In this document: positions 39,256-47,973 of the stretch, piece after piece
Numbering within the stretch: the stretch's first letter is position 1
Layout: each line of letters opens with the position of its first letter
Assembly: GCF_030063195.1 (NCBI RefSeq)
Contig: NZ_JASISS010000006.1
Span: forward strand, 1-64,000
Length of the DNA: 64,000 nucleotides
Direction of reading: 5' to 3'
From: Cryobacterium sp. PH31-AA6
Lineage (GTDB): Bacteria; Actinomycetota; Actinomycetes; Actinomycetales; Microbacteriaceae
Program-made: the position numbers and the translations under genes
The notes under the pieces: model-generated
The model's input: the letters and a program-made list of their open reading frames with translations, nothing else
What the model was told of the DNA's origin: nothing
Database searches by the model: none

Positions 39256-40746
39256 ATGATCAACGCCGATCCGCTCCTTCGTTCCGCTCTCTCCGCACCC
39301 GCACCCGCCGAGCACGGTCTCGACGCGCTCACCCTGGGGCGGCGCATCCGTGAGCTCCGCACGACCAGGCGGATGACTCTCGACAGCCTCGCGACGGCCA
39401 TCGACCGGGCCCCCTCGCAGGTCTCGATGATCGAGAACGGCAATCGGGAGCCGCGCCTGTCGATGCTGCGCACGATCGCGACCGCCCTGGGCACCACCGT
39501 CGACGACCTCCTCAAGCCGGAGGCCCCCTCCGAGCGGGCCGCGCTGGAGATCGCCGTGGAACGCGCCCAGCGCGGTGCCGTCTTCACGGCGCTCGGGCTG
39601 GCCAAGATCCGGGTCAGCCGGGCAACCAGCGACGAGACCCTGCAGACGATCCTCACCCTGCACCATGAGATCGAGCGACTGCATCGTGAACGGGCGGCCA
39701 CCCCGGAGGAGGCGAGGCGGGCCAACGCCCAGCTGCGCGCGACCATGCGCGCCAGAGACAACTACTTCCCTGAGCTCGAGGAGCAGGCGCTGGACCTCCT
39801 CACCGCGGTCGGGCACTCCGGCGGCCCGGTGTCGCACCAGGTGGTCGCGGACATGGCCACCCACCTCGGCTACTCGCTGCACTACGTCGGCGACCTGCCG
39901 CATTCCACCCGGTCGGTCACCGACAAGCGGAATGGCCGCATCTATCTGCCGACCGCCCAGTCGGCCTCGCGCGACTCACGCACCCCCATCCTCCAGGCCT
40001 TCGCGAGCCTGCTCTGCGGTCACGACGAACCCGGAAACTACGCCGATTTTCTCCGCCAGCGGGTGGAGACGAACTACCTGACCGCTGCCATCCTGTTGCC
40101 GGAGAAGGAAACCGTGCGGATGCTGACCGAGGCGAAGAATCTGCGGCGCATCTCGATGGAAGACCTGCGGGATGCGTTCTCGGTGTCATACGAGACCGCC
40201 GCGCACCGCTTCACGAACCTCGCGACGGCCCGGCTGGGTATTCCCGTGCACTTCATGAAGGTGCACGAGTCGGGCACGATCATCAAGGCCTACGAGAACG
40301 ACACGGTGCGCTTTCCGAGCGATGCCCTCGGCGCGGTCGAAGGCACCACCGTCTGCCGCAACTGGACGGCACGCACCGTCTTCGACGTGCCCGACCGGTT
40401 CAGCCCCTGGTACCAGTACACCGACACCCCGACCGGGACCTTCTGGTGCACCTCCCGAATCGAGAAGGCGAAAGAGGGCGAATACTCGGTGAGCGTGGGG
40501 GTGCCGTTCGACCACGTGAAGTGGTTCCGCGGCCGGGAGACCGGCAACCGAGCGGTGTCCCGCTGCCCCGACGAGGCCTGTTGCCGCAGCGCGCCCGACG
40601 ACCTGGCCACACGCTGGGCCGGGCAGTCCTGGCCGGCCGCGCGCACGCCGACGAGCCTGCTCGCCGCGCTGCCCACGGGCACCTTTCCCGGCGTCGACCA
40701 GACCGAGGTGTACAAGTTCCTCGAGGCGCACTCGCCGACCCACTGA
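39256..40746 (+). CDS. ScfR/RamB-like XRE transcriptional regulator
   Basis: 496-residue regulator of the short-chain fatty acyl regulator type. A Cro/CI helix-turn-helix (LGRRIRELRTTRRMTLDSLATAIDRAPSQVSMIENGNREPRLSMLRTIATAL) is seen as its parts IRELRTTRRM, PSQVSMIENG and LSMLRTIATAL at residues 28-85. A long central domain carries the peptidase-like (IrrE) fold, and the C-terminal DUF2083 has CRNW, RCPDEACCRS-type Cys residues. RamB controls glyoxylate-cycle and acetate genes in Corynebacterium; the divergent aceB supports the same job here. ATG at 39256 has GACGAT at -12 to -7. The frame is open far upstream over aceB, but that part is antisense. Confidence 0.9.
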   Translation: MINADPLLRSALSAPAPAEHGLDALTLGRRIRELRTTRRMTLDSLATAIDRAPSQVSMIENGNREPRLSMLRTIATALGTTVDDLLKPEAPSERAALEIAVERAQRGAVFTALGLAKIRVSRATSDETLQTILTLHHEIERLHRERAATPEEARRANAQLRATMRARDNYFPELEEQALDLLTAVGHSGGPVSHQVVADMATHLGYSLHYVGDLPHSTRSVTDKRNGRIYLPTAQSASRDSRTPILQAFASLLCGHDEPGNYADFLRQRVETNYLTAAILLPEKETVRMLTEAKNLRRISMEDLRDAFSVSYETAAHRFTNLATARLGIPVHFMKVHESGTIIKAYENDTVRFPSDALGAVEGTTVCRNWTARTVFDVPDRFSPWYQYTDTPTGTFWCTSRIEKAKEGEYSVSVGVPFDHVKWFRGRETGNRAVSRCPDEACCRSAPDDLATRWAGQSWPAARTPTSLLAALPTGTFPGVDQTEVYKFLEAHSPTH

Positions 40747-40774
40747 CCCGCGGATAGCGTCGCGGCACGCGTTG

Positions 40775-40831
40775 GGGAAGCCGGCGCACGTTCCTCGGCG
40801 CGCCGGCTTCCCCCGGACGTGCCGCGACATC
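40775..40831 (+). repeat. dispersed palindromic element, copy 4
   Basis: The best-formed copy: GGGAAGCCGGCGC pairs perfectly with GCGCCGGCTTCCC (13 bp), and GCACGT..CC inside it can pair with GGACGTGC outside, followed by CGCGACATC. It lies between the convergent ScfR-like and transglutaminase genes. Confidence 0.8.
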
Positions 40832-40872
40832 CGCCGCCGCGAGCGCGAGCCGCGTCGCCGTCGCCCGCGGCG

Positions 40873-41718
40873 TCAGGCCTCCCGGGTGATCTCCACCGTG
40901 ACGAACAACTCGGAGCCGAACGGCCCGGCGAACACGCCCCGCAACGGGGGCACGTCGTTGTAGTCCCGGCCGCGGCCGACCGACACGTGGCGGTCGCCGA
41001 TCCCGATCGAGTTCGTCGGGTCGAAGCCGCGCCAGTCGCCGCAGAACCACTCGACCCAGGCGTGGGATTCGCCCGTGACGGTCTCGCCGATCCCGGCATC
41101 GGGCTTCGGATGCAGGTAGCCGGAGACGTACCGAGCGGGGATGCCGACCGAGCGCAAGGCTCCGAGCGCGATGTGGGTGATGTCCTGGCATACGCCGCGC
41201 CGGTCGTCCCACGCCTCCGCGGCGGTGGAGTGCACCCCGGTGACGCCCTGCACGTACTGAATTCGACCGCCGATCGCCGTGCAGATCTCCAGGGCGGCGT
41301 CGCAGGGGTTGTCGTGGCGGGAGACGATCTCTGCCGCGAGGTCCTGCACGTCGTCCGGCGGTTCCGTGAGCCGAGTCTGCCGGGAATGTTCCACGGTCGA
41401 GGTGCTCCGCACGGCGATTGCGGCGAGCTCGCCCCAGCCCAGCGAATGGGCCAGGTGGGTGAGCGGCCGCACCTCGACCAGGCTGGTGGCGGTGAGGGTC
41501 AGCTCGGCGTGCGGCGTGAGCACCTCGAACGAGGACACCTGGGTTCCCCAGTAGTCGACGTACTGGTGGTTGCTCGACACCGGCGAAATCTCCAGGTTGG
41601 AGTAGAGCACCAGCTGATCGGCCGAACTGACCGGCAGCATCCGCGCCTCGTTGTAGGACGCACCGACCTCGCCCTGGTAGCGATAGCCGGTGCGGTGACG
41701 GATCCGGAGCCGGTTCAC
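40873..41718 (-). CDS. transglutaminase-like cysteine protease domain protein
   Basis: 281-residue protein with an N-terminal beta domain (RLRIRHRTGYRYQGEVGASYNEARMLP) and a transglutaminase core: Cys in DDRRGVCQDITHIALGALRSVGIPARYVSGYL, His in GESHAWVEWF and Asp in FDPTNS, the complete triad. GTG at 41718 overlaps the stop of the alpha-E gene by 4 nt. It ends the three-gene operon with the alpha-E and circularly permuted ATP-grasp genes, a widespread set predicted to make and process a small peptide or amide tag. The natural substrate is unknown. Confidence 0.92.
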   Translation of the reverse strand: MNRLRIRHRTGYRYQGEVGASYNEARMLPVSSADQLVLYSNLEISPVSSNHQYVDYWGTQVSSFEVLTPHAELTLTATSLVEVRPLTHLAHSLGWGELAAIAVRSTSTVEHSRQTRLTEPPDDVQDLAAEIVSRHDNPCDAALEICTAIGGRIQYVQGVTGVHSTAAEAWDDRRGVCQDITHIALGALRSVGIPARYVSGYLHPKPDAGIGETVTGESHAWVEWFCGDWRGFDPTNSIGIGDRHVSVGRGRDYNDVPPLRGVFAGPFGSELFVTVEITREA

Positions 41719-42644
41719 GAGGCCTCTCCCGTCCAGCTCGGCACGGTGCTGGTCGGGAAGTACCGCTCGCCGATGGCCTCCGAGGCGGTGCTGGTGGCCT
41801 CCTGCACGAGGTCCATCTGGTGCGGCAGATCGTTGAGGATGTCCATGATCGGCCGATACTCCAGCTGGCTGCGGATCTGCCCGAGCACCCGCTGGGCCTG
41901 GTCGGACACGCCCACCCGGTCCAGCCGGGGCTCCATTTCGCGCAGGCACTGCTCGGCCCGGGAGATGGAGAACACGATCGACCGCGGGAACAACCGGTCC
42001 AGGAGCAGGAACTCCGCCGCATTCCTGGCCGACGGCACGCCCCGGTAGGTGCGCAGATACGATTCATAGGCGCCGCAGGAGCGCAGGATCGTGGTCCAGG
42101 ACGGCCCGCTCGCCTCGGTCAACGACCGGGTCGCGAGAAGCCGGGCCGTCATATCGGCCTGCTCGAGGCTGCGGCCGAGGTTGAAGAACAGCCAGGCGTC
42201 GTCACGGCTGACCCCGGACTCCACAATCCCCACGGCGAGCGCGGCGCGTTCGCGCACCCAGCCGAAGAAATCGTGGGTCTTCTCGCTCGCGACCTTGCGC
42301 GGCATCCGGGCACTCGTGGTGTTCAGGCACTCCCACAGCTCGGTGGGCACGATCTCCCTCGCCCTCCGCGCGTTCTCCCTGGCCGCCTTGACCGAGTAGG
42401 CGATCGAGGCCGGATGCGCCCGGTCGACCGCCAGCGTCGCGAGCACGTCCTTCCGGGTGAGGGGCCGGTCGGCCGGGGCATCGCTTCCCATCAGGTGCAG
42501 GAGGGACTGGCAGGCGATGCTCTCCTCGATCCAGGGATCTTCGAGCAGGAGCTGGAGGTGAACGTCCAGGATCCGGGCGGTGCCGTCGCTACGCTCGATG
42601 TAGCGTCCGATCCAGAACAGGCTTTCCGCGATTCGGCTCAACAT
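41715..42644 (-). CDS. alpha-E domain protein
   Basis: 309-residue all-helical alpha-E (DUF403) protein. It begins with the hallmark MLSRIAESLFWIGRYIERSDGTARILDVHLQLLLED region and later has SVKAARENARRAREIVPTELWECLN and FFNLGRSLEQADMTARLL. It overlaps the upstream ATP-grasp gene by about 7 nt and the downstream transglutaminase by 4 nt, so the three products are probably made in fixed ratio. Alpha-E proteins are thought to support ATP-grasp amide ligation; biochemical proof is lacking. Confidence 0.92.
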   Translation of the reverse strand: MLSRIAESLFWIGRYIERSDGTARILDVHLQLLLEDPWIEESIACQSLLHLMGSDAPADRPLTRKDVLATLAVDRAHPASIAYSVKAARENARRAREIVPTELWECLNTTSARMPRKVASEKTHDFFGWVRERAALAVGIVESGVSRDDAWLFFNLGRSLEQADMTARLLATRSLTEASGPSWTTILRSCGAYESYLRTYRGVPSARNAAEFLLLDRLFPRSIVFSISRAEQCLREMEPRLDRVGVSDQAQRVLGQIRSQLEYRPIMDILNDLPHQMDLVQEATSTASEAIGERYFPTSTVPSWTGEAS

Positions 42645-44311
42645 TCCTGGGCCTTCCTCTCCCCGACAGGCCGCGCATCCGCCTGTTGCTGTTGGTGTTG
42701 TTCGTTGTCATTGAACGGTTTGTCCTGCGGCGAGTGATCGACGGCGTGCGCCACCCCGGTCGAGTGCACGTTCGCCGCCTGGTCGGCGACCAGCCCCTGC
42801 ACGGACCGGGTCATCCCATCGCCGGTGAAGTCCGGCTCGGCGCCGATCACCCAGGTGTCCTTGGACCCGCCCCCCTGGCTGGAGTTGACGACGAGTTCGC
42901 CCTCCGGCAGCGCCACCCTGGTGAGTCCGCCGGGCAGCACCCAGACGTCGGTGCCGTCGTTCACCGCGAACGGGCGCAGGTCGGCGTGCCGCGGGCGCAG
43001 GCCCTCCTCGACCAGGGTGGGGATGGTCGAGAACTGCACCACCGGTTGGGCGATCCAGCCGCGAGGGTCCTTGAGCAGCTGCTTCCGCAGGGTCTCCAAC
43101 TCGGCCGCGGATGCCGCCGGCCCCACCACGAGCCCCTTACCGCCCGAACCGTCGACCGGTTTGACGACGAGTTCATCGAGCCGGTCGAGCACCTCCTCGA
43201 GGGCGAGCGGGTCCTCGAGACGCCAGGTGTCGACGTTGGGGATGATCGCCTCCTCGCCGAGGTAGTACCGGATCAGCTCCGGCAGGTAGGTGTAGACGAG
43301 CTTGTCGTCGGCGACCCCGTTGCCCACCGCGTTGGCGATGGTCACGTTGCCGAGCCTGGCCGCCATCATGATGCCGGGCGACCCGAGTTGCGAGTCCGCG
43401 CGGAACTGCAGCGGGTCCAGGAACTCGTCATCGACCCGGCGGTAGATCACGTCGACCCTGGTCGGGCCGGCGGTGGTGCGCATCCAGACCCGGCCACCGG
43501 AGCAGAACAGGTCACGACCCTCGACGAGTTCGACGCCCATCAGCCGGGCGAGCAGGGTGTGCTCGAAGTACGCGGAGTTGAAAACGCCGGGGGTGAGCAC
43601 CACGACATTGGGATCGTCGATCCCGGGCGGTGCGGAGGCGCGGAGGGCCTGGAGCAGCTTGTTGGGGTAGTCGCCGACGGGGCGCACCCGCATGGATACG
43701 AACAGCTCCGGCAGGGTCTGGGCCATCACCCTCCGGTTGGAAATGACATAGCTCACGCCGCTCGGCACCCGGACGTTGTCTTCGAGCACCCGCCAGGCGC
43801 CCAGCTCGTCCCTGATCAGGTCGATCCCGGAGACCTGGATGCGCACATGGTTCGCCGGGACGATTCCGGCCGCCTGCCGGTGGAAGTGGCTCGAGGAACT
43901 GATCAGGGCGGCCGGGATGATCCCGTCGTGCACCGCCGCCTGCGGTCCGTAAATGTCGGCGAGGAAGGCTTCGAGGGCGAGGACTCGCTGTTTGATTCCC
44001 GCCTCCACGGTGACCCATTCCTGCTGTTCGATCACCCGCGGAACGGCGTCGAGGGGGAACGGTCGTTCCTCGCCTGCGAAGTCGAAGGTCACCCCCTGCG
44101 CGAGATAGGAACTGGCGAGGGCATCCGTTCGCCCCCGAAGTTCCTCCTGGGTCATCTTCGCCAGCGCGGCGAAGACGTCCTTGTAGGCCGCGCGCGCTTC
44201 GAGCGGTGTGAGCGAGGAGAGATCGGGGAACATCTCATCCCACGCGCTGGGCGCGCCCCGTTTCGCGCGCAGTGCCGCGGAAACGCCGTAGTCCGTGAAC
44301 AGGTCAGCCAT
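42638..44311 (-). CDS. circularly permuted ATP-grasp ligase
   Basis: 557-residue type 2 circularly permuted ATP-grasp protein. Recognisable blocks are RVSGIDLIRDELGAWRVLEDNVRVPSGVSYVISNRR near residue 155, DVIYRRVDDEFLDPLQFR, and VKPVDGSGGKGLVVGP near residue 395 with the ATP-binding Lys. The C-terminal tail (after about 520) is polar and Gln-rich (DNEQHQQQQADARP). ATG at 44311 has TACGCT at exactly -12 to -7, so the operon mRNA is probably leaderless. It heads the ATP-grasp/alpha-E/transglutaminase operon, which suggests formation of a peptide-like bond later acted on by the transglutaminase. Confidence 0.93.
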   Translation of the reverse strand: MADLFTDYGVSAALRAKRGAPSAWDEMFPDLSSLTPLEARAAYKDVFAALAKMTQEELRGRTDALASSYLAQGVTFDFAGEERPFPLDAVPRVIEQQEWVTVEAGIKQRVLALEAFLADIYGPQAAVHDGIIPAALISSSSHFHRQAAGIVPANHVRIQVSGIDLIRDELGAWRVLEDNVRVPSGVSYVISNRRVMAQTLPELFVSMRVRPVGDYPNKLLQALRASAPPGIDDPNVVVLTPGVFNSAYFEHTLLARLMGVELVEGRDLFCSGGRVWMRTTAGPTRVDVIYRRVDDEFLDPLQFRADSQLGSPGIMMAARLGNVTIANAVGNGVADDKLVYTYLPELIRYYLGEEAIIPNVDTWRLEDPLALEEVLDRLDELVVKPVDGSGGKGLVVGPAASAAELETLRKQLLKDPRGWIAQPVVQFSTIPTLVEEGLRPRHADLRPFAVNDGTDVWVLPGGLTRVALPEGELVVNSSQGGGSKDTWVIGAEPDFTGDGMTRSVQGLVADQAANVHSTGVAHAVDHSPQDKPFNDNEQHQQQQADARPVGERKAQEC

Positions 44312-44545
44312 GGTGGGAGCGTAGTCCGGCCGTGTTGCGGGAGTGTTTCACCGACGTGTCCACGGAAACGGTCGGCACAAGCTCCCCCAGTTCGGGTCCA
44401 AACACCGAGATTCCGGGTCTCTCTTCCCCGTCTATCTCCCGGATTGAATACAGTGAAGCCATCTGAACGAGTCTCATTTTCCTGACGGCGCAGCCCGCCG
44501 GGCCATCGGCAGCCGATGGTGACCCGGCGCTGTCGCACGCCAACC

Positions 44546-44660
44546 CGTAGTCCCACCTGTCGCAGTCGCACCACTCGCACTCGCACCACTCGCACTCGCA
44601 TTCGCATTCGCATTCGCATTCGCATTCGCATTCGCATTCGCACCAGTCGTAGTCCCACCA
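44546..44660. repeat. TTCGCA hexanucleotide repeat between direct repeats
   Basis: Seven perfect TTCGCA units fill 44601-44642; CTCGCA units with CCA interruptions extend left to about 44565. The block is bracketed by CGTAGTCCCACC at 44546-44557 and 44649-44660. It lies 12 nt before the ribosome-binding site of the degenerate ABC ATPase gene, within the 361-nt divergent region 44312-44672, where no other gene is supported. Confidence 0.9.
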
Positions 44661-44672
44661 GAAGGAGCCGTC

Positions 44673-45392
44673 GTGAATTCGCTGCTGCCAGCGTGGGGAC
44701 ATCCGAACGACCCCCAAGATGAGTCGCGCACCGGCCCAGACCCGGTGCCCTCCCACGGTTTCCGCGCGTCGACCCTGCTCGACGTGCGCGGCCTCCGCAT
44801 CTCACCGGCCGGAAGCGATTCATGGTCGAACGAGGGAATGTCGCTCTCGGTCGGGATCGGCGAGGCCCTTGGTCTGGTTGGTGACGCCGACTCCGGTCGC
44901 TCCGAACTTGCCCTGGCGATCGCCGGCAGACTCGCACCACCAGCCTCGATCCGCTCCGGGTCGATCCTCTTCGACGGGCGCGAACTCGTCGGGCAGCCCC
45001 GGCCCTGGTTCGCCAGATCGAGCGGGCCGAGGCTTCGCTCGCTGGGGCCGGTACCCCTGGGAACACGACCCAGGGGGCGCCGGGCAGCGGCGCTGCTCAC
45101 CGCGGTCCGCCTGGCATCCCGGCTGACCATGGACGACCCCGAACTTCTCATCTTCGACGACCCGACGGATGGCCGGAAGCCGGAGGCGCACGCGGCCGTG
45201 CTGTCCCTGCTCAGCGGCCTGCGGGCCGGGCGCACGGTCATCATCGGCTCGTCGGACTTTTCCGTCGTGGCTTCAGTCTGCGACCGGGTGGCCGTGATCG
45301 ACGCCGGCCGCATCGTCGAGCAGGGGTCGATCGCCGAGATCATGGCCGCCCCGCAGCATCCGCTGACCCGGGCGCTCGTCGGCCGAGCCTGA
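44673..45392 (+). CDS. orphan, degenerate ABC-type ATPase
   Basis: 239 residues resembling oligopeptide-importer ATPases (DppD/OppF) in the overall order of strands, but key residues are changed. The P-loop GDADSGRS (residues 70-77) has Asp and Arg where Gly and the catalytic Lys belong. No LSGGQ is visible (RGRRAAALLTAVRLASRL stands in its place). Walker B ends LLIFDDPTDG, with Asp for the catalytic Glu. The switch region reads IIGSSDFSVVASVCDRVAVIDAGRIVEQG, lacking the His. GTG at 44673 follows GAAGGAG with 5 nt spacing, so translation is likely. No permease or receptor gene is nearby. It may be regulatory, structural or decaying. Confidence 0.75.
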   Translation: MNSLLPAWGHPNDPQDESRTGPDPVPSHGFRASTLLDVRGLRISPAGSDSWSNEGMSLSVGIGEALGLVGDADSGRSELALAIAGRLAPPASIRSGSILFDGRELVGQPRPWFARSSGPRLRSLGPVPLGTRPRGRRAAALLTAVRLASRLTMDDPELLIFDDPTDGRKPEAHAAVLSLLSGLRAGRTVIIGSSDFSVVASVCDRVAVIDAGRIVEQGSIAEIMAAPQHPLTRALVGRA

Positions 45393-45442
45393 CCCATTCG
45401 CTGAGCGCCTGTTCACCGCCTCCCAGCGGCCGAAGTGGCTGC

Positions 45443-46639
45443 TCAGGCGAACGCGTTCAGGCCGGTCAACGCCCGGCCGAGCACGAGCTGATGGATCTCA
45501 TCCGTACCCTCGTAGGTGCGCACGGATTCGAGGTTGTTCATGTGCCGCATCACTGGGAATTCGCTCGTGATGCCGTCACCGCCGAGGATCGCGCGCGCCT
45601 CCCGGGCGATCAGGATCGCCTCGCGAACGCTGTTGAGCTTGCCGACGCTGATCTGCGCGGGAGTGAGCGTGCCGCGCTCCTTGAGCCGGCCCAGGTGCAG
45701 GGCGAGCAGCACCCCCTTCTCGTATTCGACGAACATGTCGGCGAGTTTGGCCTGGATCAGCTGGGTGGCCCCGATCGGCCTGCCGAACACCTCGCGGGTC
45801 TGCGAGCGTCCGATCGCAGCGTCGAGGCAGCTGCGGGCGGCACCCATGGCTCCCCAGACGATGCCGAAGCGGGCCTCGTTCAGGCAGCCGAACGGCCCGG
45901 ACAGTCCCCGGGCGCCGGGGAGGATCGCGTCGCCGGGCACGCGTACCCCGTCGAAGCTGACGTCGCATTGGATCGACGCGCGCATCGAGAGCTTGTTGTC
46001 GATCGGCGTGGCCGTGAACCCCGGTGTTTCGGTCGGAACGAGGAAGCCGCGCACACCGTCATCCGTCATCGCCCAGACCACCGCAATGTCGGCGACGCTG
46101 GCCAGGCCGATCCAGCGCTTGGTGCCATCGAGCACCCAGCCGTCACCGTCGCGGCGGGCCGTGGTCTTCATCGCTGCCGGGTCGCTGCCCCCGGTGGGTT
46201 CGGTCAGGGCGAAGCAGCCGACGAGTTCCCCCGCGGCCATCCCGGGCAGCCACCGCTGCTTCTGCTCCTCCGAGCCGTACTTGTGAATGGCGGACATGGC
46301 CAGCGAGCCCTGCACCGACACGAAGGTGCGCCAGCCGCTGTCGGCGGCCTCGAGTTCGAGGCAGACCAGACCGTAGCTCACCGCCCCCGCGCCCGCGCAG
46401 CCGTAGCCGTCGAGGTGCATGCCGAGGAATCCGGCAGCACCGAGTTCGGCGACGAGCTCGCGGCGGAATCGTTTGTCCTCGAAGTCCTGCTCGATGGTGG
46501 GCAGGATGCGGTTGGTCGCGAACGCGCGCGCCTTCCGGGCCCAGGCGATCTCGTCGGCCTCGAGCAGGGCATCGAGGTCGAAGACGGTGTCCACGAGCGG
46601 GCTGTGGACGAGCGGGGTGGGGCGGCCTGAGGCGGTCAC
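45443..46639 (-). CDS. gcdH: glutaryl-CoA dehydrogenase-like acyl-CoA dehydrogenase
   Basis: 398-residue FAD enzyme. It shows VGCFALTEPTGGSDPAAMKTTA, WIGLASVADIAVVWA, the FAD-binding REVFGRPIGATQLIQAKLADM and the catalytic Glu in VRTYEGTDEIHQLVLGRALTG, the position used by glutaryl-CoA dehydrogenases. These enzymes oxidise and decarboxylate glutaryl-CoA to crotonyl-CoA in lysine and glutarate breakdown. GTG at 46639 follows AAAGGAC. It lies 30 nt downstream of a CaiB-type CoA-transferase that could form glutaryl-CoA, which supports the specific call over a generic acyl-CoA dehydrogenase. Confidence 0.87.
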   Translation of the reverse strand: MTASGRPTPLVHSPLVDTVFDLDALLEADEIAWARKARAFATNRILPTIEQDFEDKRFRRELVAELGAAGFLGMHLDGYGCAGAGAVSYGLVCLELEAADSGWRTFVSVQGSLAMSAIHKYGSEEQKQRWLPGMAAGELVGCFALTEPTGGSDPAAMKTTARRDGDGWVLDGTKRWIGLASVADIAVVWAMTDDGVRGFLVPTETPGFTATPIDNKLSMRASIQCDVSFDGVRVPGDAILPGARGLSGPFGCLNEARFGIVWGAMGAARSCLDAAIGRSQTREVFGRPIGATQLIQAKLADMFVEYEKGVLLALHLGRLKERGTLTPAQISVGKLNSVREAILIAREARAILGGDGITSEFPVMRHMNNLESVRTYEGTDEIHQLVLGRALTGLNAFA

Positions 46640-46669
46640 GGTTGTCCTTTACGAGGTCGGTGGGGCGGG

Positions 46670-47854
46670 TTACGCGGTCGGTGTGGCGTCGTCCGGGCGG
46701 AGCCAGTCGGCGCCGTTGTGCTCGCCGAGCCGCGGCGGCGGCCGGTGGTAGACGGGCGGCCGATTCGCCAGATGGATGGGATTGGCGACCTGGCGGCTTC
46801 CGGACACCTCGACGACCGGGGCGAGCCCCAGATCGGCGGCGAAGGTGAAGGCCTCGTCGATGGTGTTGACCAGTCCGGCCGGCACCCCGGCATCCGTCAG
46901 GGTGGCGACCCACTCGGCGGCCGGCTGCGCGCGTAGTCGGGCCTCGAGCAGCGTCTTCAGCACCGCGCGGTGCCGCACCCTGGCCGGGTTGTCCGCGAAA
47001 CGGGGGTCGACCGCAAGCTCCGGGGCCCCGAGCAGCCGCACCAGGGTGCGGAATTGACGGTCGGTGCCTACCGCGATCACGAGCGGCCGGTCCTGGCCGG
47101 CGAAGAGTTCGTATGGCGCGATGCTCGGGTGCGCGTTGCCCATCCGGGCCGGCGGCAGCCCGGTGGCCAGGGTACCGGCGGCCTGGTTGGTGAGCGCGGA
47201 CAGCAGGGAGCCCATCAGGTCGACCTCGACCCGCACGGATCCGGAATCGGAATCGCCGGCGGCGCGGGCCGCGTCGCGGGCACGGAGGGCGAGCAGGATG
47301 CCGCTGAGCGCGTTCAGCCCGGCCAGCACGTCGACAAGGGCCACCCCGACCTTGCTCGGCTCCCCGCCCGGCGCGCCGGTCACGCTCATCAGGCCGCCGA
47401 CCGCCTGCACGAGCAGGTCGTAGCCGGGCAGCCGGGCGCCGGCCCCCCGGCCGAAACCGGTGATCGAGCAGTAGACCACCCCGGGATTCGCCGCGGCGAC
47501 GGTGTCGAAGCCCAGCCCGAACCGGTCGAGCACCCCGGGCCTGAAATTCTCGACGACGACGTCCGCCGTCTCCGCCAGCCGGCGAGCAACGGCCAGGCCG
47601 GCCGGGGTGGCCAGGTCGCAGACGACGGCGCGCTTGTTCCGGTTGACCGCACCGAAGTAGGTGGACTCGCCCTGGGCGTCCACCGGCGGCAGCCAGCTCC
47701 GGGTGTCGTCACCCTGTGGGCTCTCGATCTTGATCACGTCCGCGCCGAAGTCGGCGAGCATCATGGTGGCGTACGGGCCGGCGAGGACGCGCGAGAAATC
47801 GGCGACCCGCAGTCCGGCCAACGGGCCCGCCTGCCCGTTCTTCTCCTGCAGCAC
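46670..47854 (-). CDS. CaiB/BaiF-family CoA-transferase
   Basis: 394-residue family III CoA-transferase. Signature parts are LAGLRVADFSRVLAGPYATMMLADFGADVIKIE at the start, NRNKRAVVCDL, VVENFRPGVLDRFGLG and ITGFGRGAGARLPGYDLLVQAVGGLMSVTG, where the Asp of GYDL is the expected catalytic residue. GTG at 47854 has GAGG 7 nt upstream; the frame stays open to 47950 but without a site. With the downstream GcdH-like gene it suggests a succinyl-CoA:glutarate CoA-transferase step. It is divergent from a GntR regulator. Confidence 0.88.
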   Translation of the reverse strand: MLQEKNGQAGPLAGLRVADFSRVLAGPYATMMLADFGADVIKIESPQGDDTRSWLPPVDAQGESTYFGAVNRNKRAVVCDLATPAGLAVARRLAETADVVVENFRPGVLDRFGLGFDTVAAANPGVVYCSITGFGRGAGARLPGYDLLVQAVGGLMSVTGAPGGEPSKVGVALVDVLAGLNALSGILLALRARDAARAAGDSDSGSVRVEVDLMGSLLSALTNQAAGTLATGLPPARMGNAHPSIAPYELFAGQDRPLVIAVGTDRQFRTLVRLLGAPELAVDPRFADNPARVRHRAVLKTLLEARLRAQPAAEWVATLTDAGVPAGLVNTIDEAFTFAADLGLAPVVEVSGSRQVANPIHLANRPPVYHRPPPRLGEHNGADWLRPDDATPTA

Positions 47855-47912
47855 TCGCCCACCTCGGTCCCGGTTCCACGACGGATCACCGGGCACCGGC
47901 AATGGTCGCACT

Positions 47913-47939
47913 TGATTTGATCCTATATCGCATGATTTG
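47913..47939. promoter_or_regulatory. candidate GntR operator
   Basis: TGATTTG occurs at 47913-47919 and 47933-47939, two helical turns apart, in the AT-rich centre of the divergent GntR / CoA-transferase region. Confidence 0.4.
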
Positions 47940-47973
47940 GTTCCCGCCACCCGGCGTCGGCTAGATTGGGCGT

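Noticed and set aside
44523-44672. N-terminal extension of the degenerate ABC ATPase through the repeat (Ala-Phe units)
   Set aside because: The frame is open from 44523 but contains no ATG, GTG or TTG before 44673, which itself has a strong ribosome-binding site.
44304-44756. Minus-strand ORF with a (Cys-Glu)n repeat and plus-strand ORF with (Arg-Ile)n
   Set aside because: Both come from reading the TTCGCA hexamer in other frames and overlap real starts; no ribosome-binding site or homology signal.
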